This document shows positions 45,612 to 54,719 of a stretch of DNA of 64,000 nt, piece by piece. The stretch is taken from NCBI RefSeq assembly GCF_000306765.2, contig NC_017943.1, positions 124,001 to 188,000 on the forward strand, in the 5' to 3' direction. Both the position numbers and the translations under genes were made by a program. Every line of letters begins with the position of its first letter. Position 1 is the stretch's first letter. A model generated the notes under the pieces. That model saw nothing but the letters and a program-made list of their open reading frames with translations, searched no databases and was not told the DNA's origin. Source of the stretch: Haloferax mediterranei ATCC 33500 (GTDB lineage Archaea; Halobacteriota; Halobacteria; Halobacteriales; Haloferacaceae).

Positions 45612-45816
45612 TACCACGCCTCACCTCGCGACAGCGAGAGACCGATAGGTTCCGACAGTGAACTCATTATACGACGACCTACGAGCGCATCGCTTATACA
45701 TTGATTCAGAAATTAATGCACGGCAAGAAAGTAGTGCGATAGACGACGATGATTCATTGTGTGAAATTATTTCGAGACTCGAAAGTCGTTTAGTCTCGGG
45801 CCTCGCAGAATCGAAT

Positions 45817-46605
45817 ATGGAATCGGCGTTAGAAGAAATCGAATTTCTTGCGCTCTCACAGAATCGCGTCGATGCGCTCAGATATCTCTCCGAACAGCCC
45901 CACACCCGCCGAGAGCTTGTCGAACTAACCGGTGCCTCACAGCCGACACTGGGCCGGATTCTCCACGATTTCGAGGAGCGTGAGTGGATTGTCCGTGAGG
46001 ATAGCGCTTACAGGGCGACTGTAACCGGTAAGCTCGTCTCACGGGGATTCAGCGAGTTAGTCGAGATTCTCGAAACCGATGCCAAACTTCGCCCGATTGT
46101 TCGGTGGCTTCCGACTGAGACAATTTCGTTCGACCTCGAACATCTGACAGCAGCGACGATTACCACGCCGAGTCAGGTTCGTCCAAATGCACCAGTCAAG
46201 CGCGCACTCAAACTGCTCAGCAATGCGAACGACGTTCGCATCTTTTCGTACGCCTTCAACGAACAGAGCCTCGACATCATCGCCAACCGTACCGAGGCCG
46301 GAGACCAGCAGTTCAAAGGTGTATTCTCGTCGGAGACAATCGACGCCCTTACCGACGATTCACAGTTGCGGGAGCAACTTCGGGCGCTCCTCGACGCCGA
46401 CGGCGCAGAAATCCGCATCACCGACGAGTTGATTCCGATGGCGACGACGATTGCCGACTCGACGGTTCATCTGTTCTTACGCGACGACAACGGCATTCTT
46501 CAGGCGTCGATTGATGTCGACGAGCCGGCGGTTCGCTCGTGGGCGGAGGAGTTATTCGAAGATTACTGGCAGGCCGCAGAGCCGCTTGACTTTGACCGAT
46601 TGTGA
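45817..46605 (+). CDS. HTH transcriptional regulator, haloarchaeal winged-helix type
   Basis: A 262-residue regulator. The N-terminal winged helix is ALEEIEFLALSQNRVDALRY, SEQPHTRRELVELTGASQPT and LGRILHDFEEREWI. The C-terminal sensing part, PVKRALKLLSNANDVRIFSY, resembles TrmB-like effector domains found in many haloarchaeal regulators. The frame is open back to 45658, but the ATG at 45817 gives the usual start just before the helix-turn-helix. It is divergent from the EamA carrier and may control it. Confidence 0.85.
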   Translation: MESALEEIEFLALSQNRVDALRYLSEQPHTRRELVELTGASQPTLGRILHDFEEREWIVREDSAYRATVTGKLVSRGFSELVEILETDAKLRPIVRWLPTETISFDLEHLTAATITTPSQVRPNAPVKRALKLLSNANDVRIFSYAFNEQSLDIIANRTEAGDQQFKGVFSSETIDALTDDSQLREQLRALLDADGAEIRITDELIPMATTIADSTVHLFLRDDNGILQASIDVDEPAVRSWAEELFEDYWQAAEPLDFDRL

Positions 46606-46676
46606 TACATCTCGGTCACTGCGTCGACCAGACAACACGAATTAACAGCTAGCAGAGATGTTTCCACGATGGACCG

Positions 46677-46829
46677 TCATTCGACTTCGTCGAGCGATTC
46701 GAACTTGTCCCAGCACGCACACGGCAGGTCGTCTAACGACGTGACTTCATCCGGGAGGCTCGTGAGTGGAATCCCGGACCCAACCTCGTCGCACTCGCGT
46801 AGATGAACGCTGAAATCGTCGCTGGACAT
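46677..46829 (-). CDS. Small Cys-containing protein of unknown function
   Basis: A 50-residue acidic protein, with LRECDEVGSGIPLTSLPDEV and DDLPCACWDKFESLDEVE. Three Cys, one with spacing C-x-C, could bind a metal, but no known zinc-finger pattern is complete. A TATA-like CTTTAAGA on the minus strand at about 46861-46868 is roughly 35 bases upstream of the ATG at 46829. The longer frame to 46895 has no support. It may be real because of the promoter and composition. Confidence 0.5.
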   Translation of the reverse strand: MSSDDFSVHLRECDEVGSGIPLTSLPDEVTSLDDLPCACWDKFESLDEVE

Positions 46830-46917
46830 CGTATACATAATTTCGAGACTAGGCCAGAGCCTCTTAAAGACCATTGAGGTTAATCGGCGACACATTCGGG
46901 GGATACGTCAAAACAAG

Positions 46918-47535
46918 TCAGAGAACACGGAACACACGAACGGTATCGCGCTTACCCGGTTCGCAGAGGAGTTGTGCGAGGCCGAGGTTCGAAAATACGT
47001 CTTTCCAGTTGCGGTGGTAAAGTGGGAAATCGTCGTTGACGTAGCTTACCTCAGCACCATCTCGGCCACGCTGGGGGCCATTACCTTCGTTTTCGGCGGT
47101 GATGAGGAGGTCGGATGTTACACGGGAAAGCTCCTCGAATACCGCTGTGTCGTCGGGGTGAACGTGCTGGAGCGTTTCGACGGAGTAGACGACGTCGAAC
47201 TTGTCATCCGGGAAGTTCGGGAGTAACTCCTCTATCGCGCCGGTGAGGAACGTACCTGTCTCGACGAGTTCCGGATAGTATTCGGCCATCACCTCGAACG
47301 ACTCGTCGTTGATATCGATGCCGGTGATGTCCTCGTAGCCGCAGTTGTGAAGGTGGGCGAGATGGCGACCAGAGCTACAGCCAACTTCGAGAATCGACGC
47401 GTCCTCTCGCGCGTAGTGGTCGAACACAGTTGTGAGCGTCTCGCTAACCTCGTTCGGGCCGATTTGGGCGTAGTACTCGGGAGAGAAATCGCCGGAGCGT
47501 TCGGCCCAGCTACGATGGTTGTCATCCGAATCCAT
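46918..47535 (-). CDS. SAM-dependent methyltransferase
   Basis: A 205-residue class I methyltransferase. Motif I is ASILEVGCSSGRHLAHL and the acidic strand is ITGIDINDESFEVMAE; FDVVYSVETLQHVHPD is the post-I/motif II region. It resembles small-molecule methyltransferases of the UbiE/Trans-aconitate type. Substrate unknown. Start at 47535 is the only good one. Confidence 0.9.
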   Translation of the reverse strand: MDSDDNHRSWAERSGDFSPEYYAQIGPNEVSETLTTVFDHYAREDASILEVGCSSGRHLAHLHNCGYEDITGIDINDESFEVMAEYYPELVETGTFLTGAIEELLPNFPDDKFDVVYSVETLQHVHPDDTAVFEELSRVTSDLLITAENEGNGPQRGRDGAEVSYVNDDFPLYHRNWKDVFSNLGLAQLLCEPGKRDTVRVFRVL

Positions 47536-48229
47536 ACACGCTGTAGCGAGAGCAGAAGTAAATGCTCCGCGGAGTAGTATTACAGTTCACGCACCGACCC
47601 CAAGTAATTCGCTTGTCGAGTCTTGAGGTTAGGATTGGCCCGTACTATGAGGGGGACAGATTGGAGTATGAGGAATGGGGCTGGTTTGGAGGGTAGAAGT
47701 ACAATACTGGGAGGGATGTCGTAGCGTGCGTCAGGGGGACCAGGCGTGCTGTGGAGTATCTCAGGTGGGAACGTCAGCGGGGAGTTCGAGTGTACGGTGA
47801 AGGGTGGTACCAGGGGGGAGGCGCCACCGTTCGCGTCTGTGCAAGCGGGGACTGCGGCGGTGATTGCAGTGACACCGTATTTAGCTTCGGTCGAGACGGT
47901 ATCTTGCGCACCGCATTCAGTAGTAACTCCGGGAGGATGATAATGGGTGAGAGTCGTCCCAACTGTTCTTCGCAATACAACCGTTTTTACGGACTGTTCG
48001 CACTGTTTCAGTCGGATTAACTGAATATTTACTGGTTGATATACTAACTAGCCGCTGGAGAATTGGCGGTTTACATGGTAAATCACGTTTTGTCTATGAT
48101 TTCGATTGCATAGGTGATGAATCAAACACAATCTTGGGTATTAAACTATCATTTTATATTAAATGAATACTGCAGATTGGTAAATAAAATATTATACCGT
48201 GGCATCCCCGACAAATAGAGAACTGACTC
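47536..48229. other. G-rich non-coding or decayed region
   Basis: The stretch from about 47640 to 47950 has a strong purine and G bias on the plus strand (GAGGGGGACAG, GGTACCAGGGGGGAGG). Short frames on both strands have no haloarchaeal acidic bias and no domain I recognise. It is followed by a very AT-rich zone (48010-48200), which should hold the promoter of the 48230 gene. It may be a decayed surface-protein gene or a structured RNA. Confidence 0.35.
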
Positions 48230-49786
48230 ATGTCTGTCCAACGCGCCTCGTGGTCACGATGTGTGCCCCTCGTGGGGCTCATCGTCTTTATAACAGTCTT
48301 TGCGAGCGTGCTACCGGCCACGGTTGTAGCGGAAGACAGCGTTGAGGTGCGTGCAGTGGACCACTCCGGACCGGGTGTCATCGCAACCCAAAACGAGCGG
48401 ACGTATGTTGCTTCGTGGCAACCATCGACGGTTTCGGTAGCCATCGCGGCGGACCACGGGACGTACGACGTGTGTCTCAAAACCGAATTAAACGACGGTT
48501 CAACGACGACGCTTGAGTGTCAACGACTTCAAAACACGAGCGTTGGCAGCGAGCAGCGCGTCAACTTCGACATCGCACGATGGCCAGGAAACGCAACCGG
48601 TGAACAAGTCCTGACCACTGTCGTGCGGCCCTCTGACGGTGGTTCCCCGGCTGCACAGGCGAGTCGAACGATTACCGTGCTTGCAACAGAAGGCGATGCT
48701 GACGGCGACAATCTGGGAAACAAACGTGAAGTAGAGCGGGGAACGAGCGTTCTCGTCACCGATACGGATACCGACGGACTCACTGACGGTGACGAAGTGA
48801 ACCGATACGAGACGGACCCAACGAACACTGACTCCGATAGCGACGAACTCAGCGATGGGGTTGAAGTAAACGAACTCGGGAGTAACCCGACGGAGAAAGA
48901 TACTGACAGCGATGGTCTCGTTGACGGTGCAGAGGCCACAACGTACGGAACCGACCCAACTGTTGGTGATACTGACGGCGACAACCTCGATGATGGTCCC
49001 GAGGTAAACACCTATGAGACCAATCCGACTGTCACCGACACCGACGGCGACGGGCTCGCTGACGGTCCAGAAGTGAACGTCCACGAAACAGATCCGACTG
49101 CCGCCGACACCGACGGTGACGGCCTCAACGACGGGGAAGAGACGAACCGATACGAGACCAACCCCACCAAATCGGATACAGACGGTGATGGTCTCAACGA
49201 TGGCCGGGAAGTAACCGTCATCGGAACAAATCCGAATCGCGGGGATACCGATGGAGACGGACGCGGTGACGGGACAGAAGTAGATGCGGGGACTGACCCG
49301 AGTTCCACAGTAGGCTCCGTTTTACGTTCACTCGGTATCGATGCGAGGTTCTCGATGCTTGCACTCGTAGTCGGCGGCGGCGCGCTCGTTATTCTCACTG
49401 TGCTCGCCGTACTCGGTGGCGTTGTACTCAGCAAACGGTATGCACACTTTCTGAGTTCGAATTCTCGAGTAGGAAGATACCTCCAAAGAAGAGAGAAAAG
49501 AGAGACAGACACCGTCTCTGACGCGGAAACACTAACTCAACCACAGGTGGAGGAGTTACTCGACGACGAAGCACGCGTACTCAAACTCCTGGATGAAAGC
49601 GATGGACAACTCCGTCAATCGGCAGTCGTTGAAGGGACGGGATGGTCTAAGTCGAAGGTCAGCCGGGTTCTCTCACAGATGGACGAAGAGGGCGTCGTGA
49701 AGAAAATCAACGTTGGCCGAGAGAACCTCATCATTCGTCCCGAAAACGTCCCCGAACACGCTCGGTCGCCGTTCGAAGAATCCTGA
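48230..49786 (+). CDS. Membrane-anchored protein with thrombospondin type 3 Ca repeats and a cytoplasmic winged HTH
   Basis: A 518-residue protein. It begins with a signal or anchor helix (VPLVGLIVFITVFASVLPAT), then an Ig-like region, then eight to nine tandem 23-residue repeats of the type DTDGDGLxDGxEVNxYxTNP (about residues 160-365), known from thrombospondin type 3 domains to bind Ca2+. A transmembrane helix (MLALVVGGGALVILTVLAVL) follows, then a cytoplasmic winged helix (VEELLDDEARVLKLLDESDG, QLRQSAVVEGTGWSKSKVSR, VLSQMDEEGVVKKI). This is a candidate one-component transmembrane transcription factor. It precedes the MacB-type exporter genes, its likely target. Confidence 0.88.
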   Translation: MSVQRASWSRCVPLVGLIVFITVFASVLPATVVAEDSVEVRAVDHSGPGVIATQNERTYVASWQPSTVSVAIAADHGTYDVCLKTELNDGSTTTLECQRLQNTSVGSEQRVNFDIARWPGNATGEQVLTTVVRPSDGGSPAAQASRTITVLATEGDADGDNLGNKREVERGTSVLVTDTDTDGLTDGDEVNRYETDPTNTDSDSDELSDGVEVNELGSNPTEKDTDSDGLVDGAEATTYGTDPTVGDTDGDNLDDGPEVNTYETNPTVTDTDGDGLADGPEVNVHETDPTAADTDGDGLNDGEETNRYETNPTKSDTDGDGLNDGREVTVIGTNPNRGDTDGDGRGDGTEVDAGTDPSSTVGSVLRSLGIDARFSMLALVVGGGALVILTVLAVLGGVVLSKRYAHFLSSNSRVGRYLQRREKRETDTVSDAETLTQPQVEELLDDEARVLKLLDESDGQLRQSAVVEGTGWSKSKVSRVLSQMDEEGVVKKINVGRENLIIRPENVPEHARSPFEES

Positions 49787-49825
49787 GTATCGGCTGGGAA
49801 TCGTCGTTGTTGGACGACTGATGAC

Positions 49826-49854
49826 ATGTGTCACCAGTTGCAAACGCTACTATA
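49826..49854 (-). repeat. Half copy E of the MITE-like element
   Basis: Contains only one end: ATGTGTCACCAG followed by TTGCAAACGCTACTA. It matches the same end of copy B, in the same orientation, so the other half has been lost. It is placed in the intergenic space after the Ca-repeat/HTH gene. Confidence 0.75.
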
Positions 49855-49997
49855 GAGTATACTCACAGATGTCGCGGTGGTCGGTTTACTACGAGTTACG
49901 TTCTCGAAACATGTAAACCACGAAACTTATATGGGGGCAGACAAGCCAATAAAACGATAATGGCAGAGAGACAACACTATTTAAGACGAGTCCATAG

Positions 49998-51176
49998 ATG
50001 AGTCCGCAAAAACCGAATCACGACGGTTTACCGGTCCTTTCTTGGTTCTTCGTCGCAGTTATTGTACTCTCGACTGTCGCCGTTCCGATAGCTGCGGGAC
50101 CAGCAAAGGCTGCCAAGGCGCATGTTGGAATTACGAACGTAAAGGTTGCTCCGGACAAACCAGCGCCGGGTCAACAAACCGAACTCAAAGTAACGATACA
50201 AAACGGAGAAAACAGCCCCAGCGTAGTTGACATCACCGATGTCTACGTCCGACGACAGGGGAATCCGAGCGATATTGCCCGAATCGAAGATGTCGGAACA
50301 ATAACTATTGGTGGGAATATATCTATTCCACTGACAGCTTCCTTCGATGAACCTGGGTTGAAAAATCTCCGAGTCATTCTCGTTGGCAGACAAAAAGGTG
50401 GTTCGCACGTTCGCGTACGGTATCCAGTGACTGTCGATGTCCAAGAACCAACTCGACCTCAAATCGAACTTTCAGCCGAAGAGGCAGTCCCCGGGGCTAC
50501 TCGGTCAGTCAACGTCACTGTATCGAACGGCCTCAACCACGACATTCGGCAGTTGAAACTCACGTCGTCTGCTTCGGATGTAAATTTCAGCGTAAACGAA
50601 CGTGTGAAACCACGATTAGAAGCAGGTGATTCGACCACGTTTACGTTCTCTGCTCGTGTCTCCAAGGCAGGTTCTCACCCGGTGAACGTGTCGCTTCAGT
50701 ATTCGGATCGAGGTGTAGAACACCAAATCACCCGAACATATCAGACCAACTTTGACTCCCCGACAAACCCCGGTAAAATCATCTTAACTGACGTCAAAGC
50801 GACGCAGACCGGTGGGTCTCTCGAAATATCAGCAACTGCCGGGAACGTTGGGTCGAGTACTGTCGAAGGCGTCGTCGTCTCGGTTGCCGATTCACCGGCC
50901 GTTGAACGAAGCAAGTACTTCGTCGGAAGTGTCGACAAGAGTGATTTCTCGTCGTTCACGCTCCAATCGAATGTTGCTGGTAACGTATCATCTGTGCCGG
51001 TCAAGGTGGCGTACACCGTTGGCGGCGTGAAGAAATCGTTCACTACAAACGTCAGCGTCAGCCGCCAAGTCGTGAGACGGCAAGCACCCAGCGGTGGTGG
51101 GCTCCCACTGCTCCCGGCAGGCGGTGCTGCCCTCGTACTGCTCGTCGGTGCAGTAGCCTACATCCGGCGACGATGA
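49998..51176 (+). CDS. Secreted Ig-like (CARDB/COG1361-type) membrane-anchored surface protein
   Basis: A 392-residue surface protein. It has a signal peptide (LSWFFVAVIVLSTVAVPIAA), about three beta-sandwich domains with the pattern GNVGSSTVEGVVVSV and TVSNGLNHDIRQLKLT typical of CARDB-like repeats, and a C-terminal helix (LLPAGGAALVLLVGAVAYI) before RRR. It starts a four-gene set with an ATPase and two permeases, so it is probably the extracellular partner of that exporter. A weak TATA-like ACTTATATGG lies at about 49925. Confidence 0.88.
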   Translation: MSPQKPNHDGLPVLSWFFVAVIVLSTVAVPIAAGPAKAAKAHVGITNVKVAPDKPAPGQQTELKVTIQNGENSPSVVDITDVYVRRQGNPSDIARIEDVGTITIGGNISIPLTASFDEPGLKNLRVILVGRQKGGSHVRVRYPVTVDVQEPTRPQIELSAEEAVPGATRSVNVTVSNGLNHDIRQLKLTSSASDVNFSVNERVKPRLEAGDSTTFTFSARVSKAGSHPVNVSLQYSDRGVEHQITRTYQTNFDSPTNPGKIILTDVKATQTGGSLEISATAGNVGSSTVEGVVVSVADSPAVERSKYFVGSVDKSDFSSFTLQSNVAGNVSSVPVKVAYTVGGVKKSFTTNVSVSRQVVRRQAPSGGGLPLLPAGGAALVLLVGAVAYIRRR

Positions 51177-51182
51177 TGATAA

Positions 51183-51977
51183 ATGACTCCGGACATCTCC
51201 CCACATATCGATATGGAACAAGCGGGAGAAACCCGCGAGAGTGTTCAGAGGTCTACGATGAACGCTGCTGATGACGTAATCATTCGGGGCGAAGACGTCG
51301 TTAAAGAGTACCAAACGGGAAACCAGACCGTTCAAGCGCTGAAAGGCATCGACTTCGGTATTCGGCCGTCCGACTTCGTCGCTATCGTTGGACCGTCAGG
51401 AAGTGGGAAGTCCACGCTACTCAACCTCCTGGGATTGCTTGACGTCCCGTCTAACGGTACGGTTCGACTCCGGGGAGAGGACGTATCGACGTTCTCTGAC
51501 GCCGACCGGACAAATAAGCGAAAGCGTACTATCGGGTTCGTCTTCCAGAGCTTCTACCTCATTCCGACCCTGACGGCACTGGAGAACGTGGAGATGCCGA
51601 GGATGCTCGACAAAACGCCCGTGAAAACGCGCGAGCGTGCGAAAGACCTGCTCTGCCGAGTCGGTCTCGACGACCGACTCGACCACTATCCGGACGAACT
51701 CTCCGGTGGGCAGAAACAACGAGTTGCCATCGCACGGTCACTGATAAACGACCCAGCGATTCTGTTGGCGGACGAACCGACGGGGAATCTCGACAGGGAT
51801 ACCGGCGACCAAATCCTCGCCCTATTCGACGAACTTCGCGCCGAAGAGGACGTTGCTGTCGTTACGGTCACCCACGACGCGTACGTCGCCGACGAAGCCG
51901 ACCGTGTGGTGAACCTAGTTGACGGAGTCATCGAAGACGCAGGTGAGACGGAGTCGAGAGAGGAGATCAAACAGTGA
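51183..51977 (+). CDS. ABC transporter ATP-binding protein, LolD/MacB type
   Basis: A 264-residue ATPase. Motifs: Walker A VGPSGSGKSTLLN, Q-loop GFVFQSFYLIP, signature LSGGQKQRVAIARSL, Walker B ILLADEPTGNLD and H-loop VTHDA. It is the MacB/LolD subclass, which drives mechanotransmission or lipoprotein/peptide transport without a channel in the usual sense. Six bases separate it from the surface protein; the first 30 residues are a polar extension. It works with the permeases at 52072 and 53315. Confidence 0.93.
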   Translation: MTPDISPHIDMEQAGETRESVQRSTMNAADDVIIRGEDVVKEYQTGNQTVQALKGIDFGIRPSDFVAIVGPSGSGKSTLLNLLGLLDVPSNGTVRLRGEDVSTFSDADRTNKRKRTIGFVFQSFYLIPTLTALENVEMPRMLDKTPVKTRERAKDLLCRVGLDDRLDHYPDELSGGQKQRVAIARSLINDPAILLADEPTGNLDRDTGDQILALFDELRAEEDVAVVTVTHDAYVADEADRVVNLVDGVIEDAGETESREEIKQ

Positions 51978-52071
51978 TACCGGCGAGAGCGCAACCCCGG
52001 CAGCTATCAGCTGGTGAGACAGTCATCTCGGAGCGACAGTGTATTAGATCCGCAGTGAGAGGTGAACGTTC

Positions 52072-53253
52072 GTGAGTTGGCTCCGTCGCCTTGTAGCGAG
52101 GTTCCCAACCGTCCTCTTGGCCCGGAGGAATCTCTCGCGTGCCACTGCCCGGTCGACGCTCGCGATAGTCGCAATCGTCATCGGCGTCGTCGCAATCGGA
52201 ACGATTGGTGCGGGTGGTGAAGCGTTCAAGCAGGATCAAATGGAGGCGTACGAAGGGTTCGGTGGAACTGCGACCGTCAGTCCCGTCTATCATGAGAACG
52301 AAAACGGGAGCCTGACCGGCGGGTTCTCGGACCACGATATCAACCGGATGCGTCAGACGACCGACGGAGCGACGATTCTCCCCGTTGTCGAGCGCTGGGA
52401 TGCGGTCGTCAGAACACCGTCGGGAGAGACTATCGTCACAGCACAAATAAAAGGACTCGATAACCTCGGACGGTTCTATGAGGCGCAGTCCGGGACGATT
52501 CCGGACAACTGGCGACGGAGCGTCGTCATCGGATCACGGGTCGCAGAGAACAATGACATCCAGACGGGAGACCAAGTGACTGTGGCGGTAAACGGGAGCT
52601 TTGCCCGTTCCTTCCGTGTCGCAGCGGTTCTCGAACCGCAAGGCTTTGCCGACCAGTTGCAGGCCGACCGTGCCGTGTTCGTTCCGGTCAAGCAGTTCGA
52701 GGACCCCGAGTACGACAGCGTAATCGTCAGCGTCGACTCACGGACGGGCTCGATAGGCAAGGCTTCCAAAAGCCTCGAAACGGAGTTCAATACGCGACGG
52801 CGGAACATCGCGGTTTCCGAGGTCCAAGAACAGCGAGACCAGTTCGAACGGATGTTCGAGACCATCAACAAGTTCCTCATCGGCGTCGGGTCAATCTCGC
52901 TACTCGTCGCCGCCGTCACGATTGCAAACACGATGCTGATGTCGGCAATCGAACGTGAGCGTGAAATCGGCGTGATGCGGGCAGTTGGATACCCAAAGAC
53001 GGCAGTTATTAGCCTCCTCCTCTCCGAATCCGCTATCCTCGGAATGGTCGGCTCCGCAATTGGAGTCCCGATTGCACTCGGTATCGGGATGGGGCTCAAT
53101 CAGCTCCTCGTCGGCGACCCACTCGCGTTCACGACCGCAGGATTGCAGTACATCGGCATCGGAGCGCTCTTCGGTATCGGTACGTCCGTATTTGCTGGTG
53201 TGTACCCCGCCTGGAAGGCGGCGAACAAACGACCTGTAGAGGCGCTGGACTGA
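52072..53253 (+). CDS. MacB/FtsX-type ABC permease 1
   Basis: A 393-residue permease with one N-terminal helix (STLAIVAIVIGVVAIGTIGA), a large extracytoplasmic MacB_PCD-like domain (about residues 45-255) and three C-terminal helices (KFLIGVGSISLLVAAVTIAN, ESAILGMVGSAIGVPIALGI, GIGALFGIGTSVFAGVYPAW), the FtsX layout. Start is GTG at 52072. It is similar throughout to the next gene, so the two are probably a duplicated pair forming a heterodimer. Confidence 0.92.
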   Translation: MSWLRRLVARFPTVLLARRNLSRATARSTLAIVAIVIGVVAIGTIGAGGEAFKQDQMEAYEGFGGTATVSPVYHENENGSLTGGFSDHDINRMRQTTDGATILPVVERWDAVVRTPSGETIVTAQIKGLDNLGRFYEAQSGTIPDNWRRSVVIGSRVAENNDIQTGDQVTVAVNGSFARSFRVAAVLEPQGFADQLQADRAVFVPVKQFEDPEYDSVIVSVDSRTGSIGKASKSLETEFNTRRRNIAVSEVQEQRDQFERMFETINKFLIGVGSISLLVAAVTIANTMLMSAIEREREIGVMRAVGYPKTAVISLLLSESAILGMVGSAIGVPIALGIGMGLNQLLVGDPLAFTTAGLQYIGIGALFGIGTSVFAGVYPAWKAANKRPVEALD

Positions 53254-53314
53254 TGCAACGAAATCACGACACCCACGAAATCAACGCATCGAACGAGTCG
53301 CGAGGTGAGCGACG

Positions 53315-54487
53315 ATGAGCTGGCTCTACCGAATCGTGGGTCGATTCCCGAGACTCGTCATCGCCCGTCGGAATATCTCGCGGGCGAAAGCTCGGTCGAT
53401 ACTCGCAGCCGCCTCCATCCTCATCGGTGTCGTCGCAATCGGTGCGATTGGAGCAGGCGGCGCGGCGTTCAAACAGAGTCAACTCCAGAACATCCAGGAC
53501 CAAGGCGCGACGAACGTCTTCGTCTCTCCGGGATTCGATATGGAAGGGTCGTACTTCGACCAAGAAGACCTAAAGGCAATAGACGAGACAGTCGGTCCAG
53601 CCGGAATCGTCGCGACGAGAAGCGGGGAGATGGAGATCATCAAGCGGGACGGTACCCGTGAGGGGATTTCGGTTACCTATCTCGATAACCCTCGAAAGAC
53701 ACGCGAGGTAGAACGAGGGCAGATTCCCGACAACTGGCGACAGAGCGTCGTCGTTTCCCACGACTTTGCCGATGAGCGTGACATTGCCCCGGGTGAACGG
53801 GTCAAACTCGTCTCAGAAGAGGAAACCGCGGCCGGAACGGTCGAGACCGAACACACGTATCGCGTCGTCGCCGTACTGGCGGAAGCCCGGTCGTTCGGGT
53901 GGAGTGAAATCTATCTCCCCATCGAACAAGCCGAAGACAGACGGTACAGTCAAGTTCGGGTGACAACGAGCTCGACTGACAGAGCGGAGGCCGTCGCAGA
54001 AGCACTCCGTGACCGATTTAACGACCGAAAAGACAAACTCCTCGTCTTCGAACTCACCTCGCTCGTCCGTATGTTCAAGACCATCGTGAACGGGATTAAC
54101 ACGTTCCTCGCGGGATTGGGGTCCATCTCACTGCTCGTGGCCGGCGTCTCGATTACGAACACGATGCTGATGGCCGTCATCAAGCGCCGCGAGGAAATCG
54201 GCGTACTGCGGGCGGTAGGATACAGCAAAGGAGATATCGTACAGATTCTCCTTCTCGAATCGGTGCTGTTAGGCGCACTCGGGTCGGGTGTCGGAATCGT
54301 AATCGCTATCGGAGTGGCGTTGGTGGCGAACTCGATGTTCCTTGGTGACCCGTTTGCCTTCACGCAGTCCGCACTGCTGTACTTGGCCGGGGCGATAGCA
54401 TTCGGGATTTTGACGAGCTTGCTCGCCGGTGTGTACCCGGCGTGGCGAGCAGCAAACGAACGGCCCATCGACGCGCTGCGGGGGTGA
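53315..54487 (+). CDS. MacB/FtsX-type ABC permease 2
   Basis: A 390-residue paralogue of the 52072 permease with the same four-helix plus ectodomain plan; shared signatures are ARRNISRAKARSILAAASIL near the N-terminus, SISLLVAGVSITNTMLMAVI, GVLRAVGYSKGDIVQILLLE and the closing AGVYPAWRAANERPIDALRG. Ends with the FtsX C-terminal coupling motif. It should form a heterodimeric permease with the previous gene. Confidence 0.92.
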   Translation: MSWLYRIVGRFPRLVIARRNISRAKARSILAAASILIGVVAIGAIGAGGAAFKQSQLQNIQDQGATNVFVSPGFDMEGSYFDQEDLKAIDETVGPAGIVATRSGEMEIIKRDGTREGISVTYLDNPRKTREVERGQIPDNWRQSVVVSHDFADERDIAPGERVKLVSEEETAAGTVETEHTYRVVAVLAEARSFGWSEIYLPIEQAEDRRYSQVRVTTSSTDRAEAVAEALRDRFNDRKDKLLVFELTSLVRMFKTIVNGINTFLAGLGSISLLVAGVSITNTMLMAVIKRREEIGVLRAVGYSKGDIVQILLLESVLLGALGSGVGIVIAIGVALVANSMFLGDPFAFTQSALLYLAGAIAFGILTSLLAGVYPAWRAANERPIDALRG

Positions 54488-54589
54488 GTTCCCCAACATC
54501 GTTCACCCTTGAATGGACAAACGCGTAGGCCCCGAAGTGGATTCAAAAAACCAAAAATAGAGAGACCGTCGGTGGGTTGCCTGAACCTA

Positions 54590-54669
54590 CAGTAGCGTTT
54601 GCAACTAGTGACACATCAAACCGCACGGCACCGGTCAAGCGAGTGTGCGATGACTTGCAAACGCTACTA
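54590..54669 (+). repeat. Palindromic MITE-like element, full copy F
   Basis: An 80-bp core with one base change at the left end (CAGTAGCGTTTGCAA) and TTGCAAACGCTACTA at the right, flanked by TA on both sides. It shares the interior CAAGCGAGTGTGCGATGAC with copies A and C in the same orientation. Confidence 0.85.
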
Positions 54670-54719
54670 TAGTGCACAAAGAAACACGTGTTGTACACGT
54701 TATAAGTCGTCTTCCTCGC

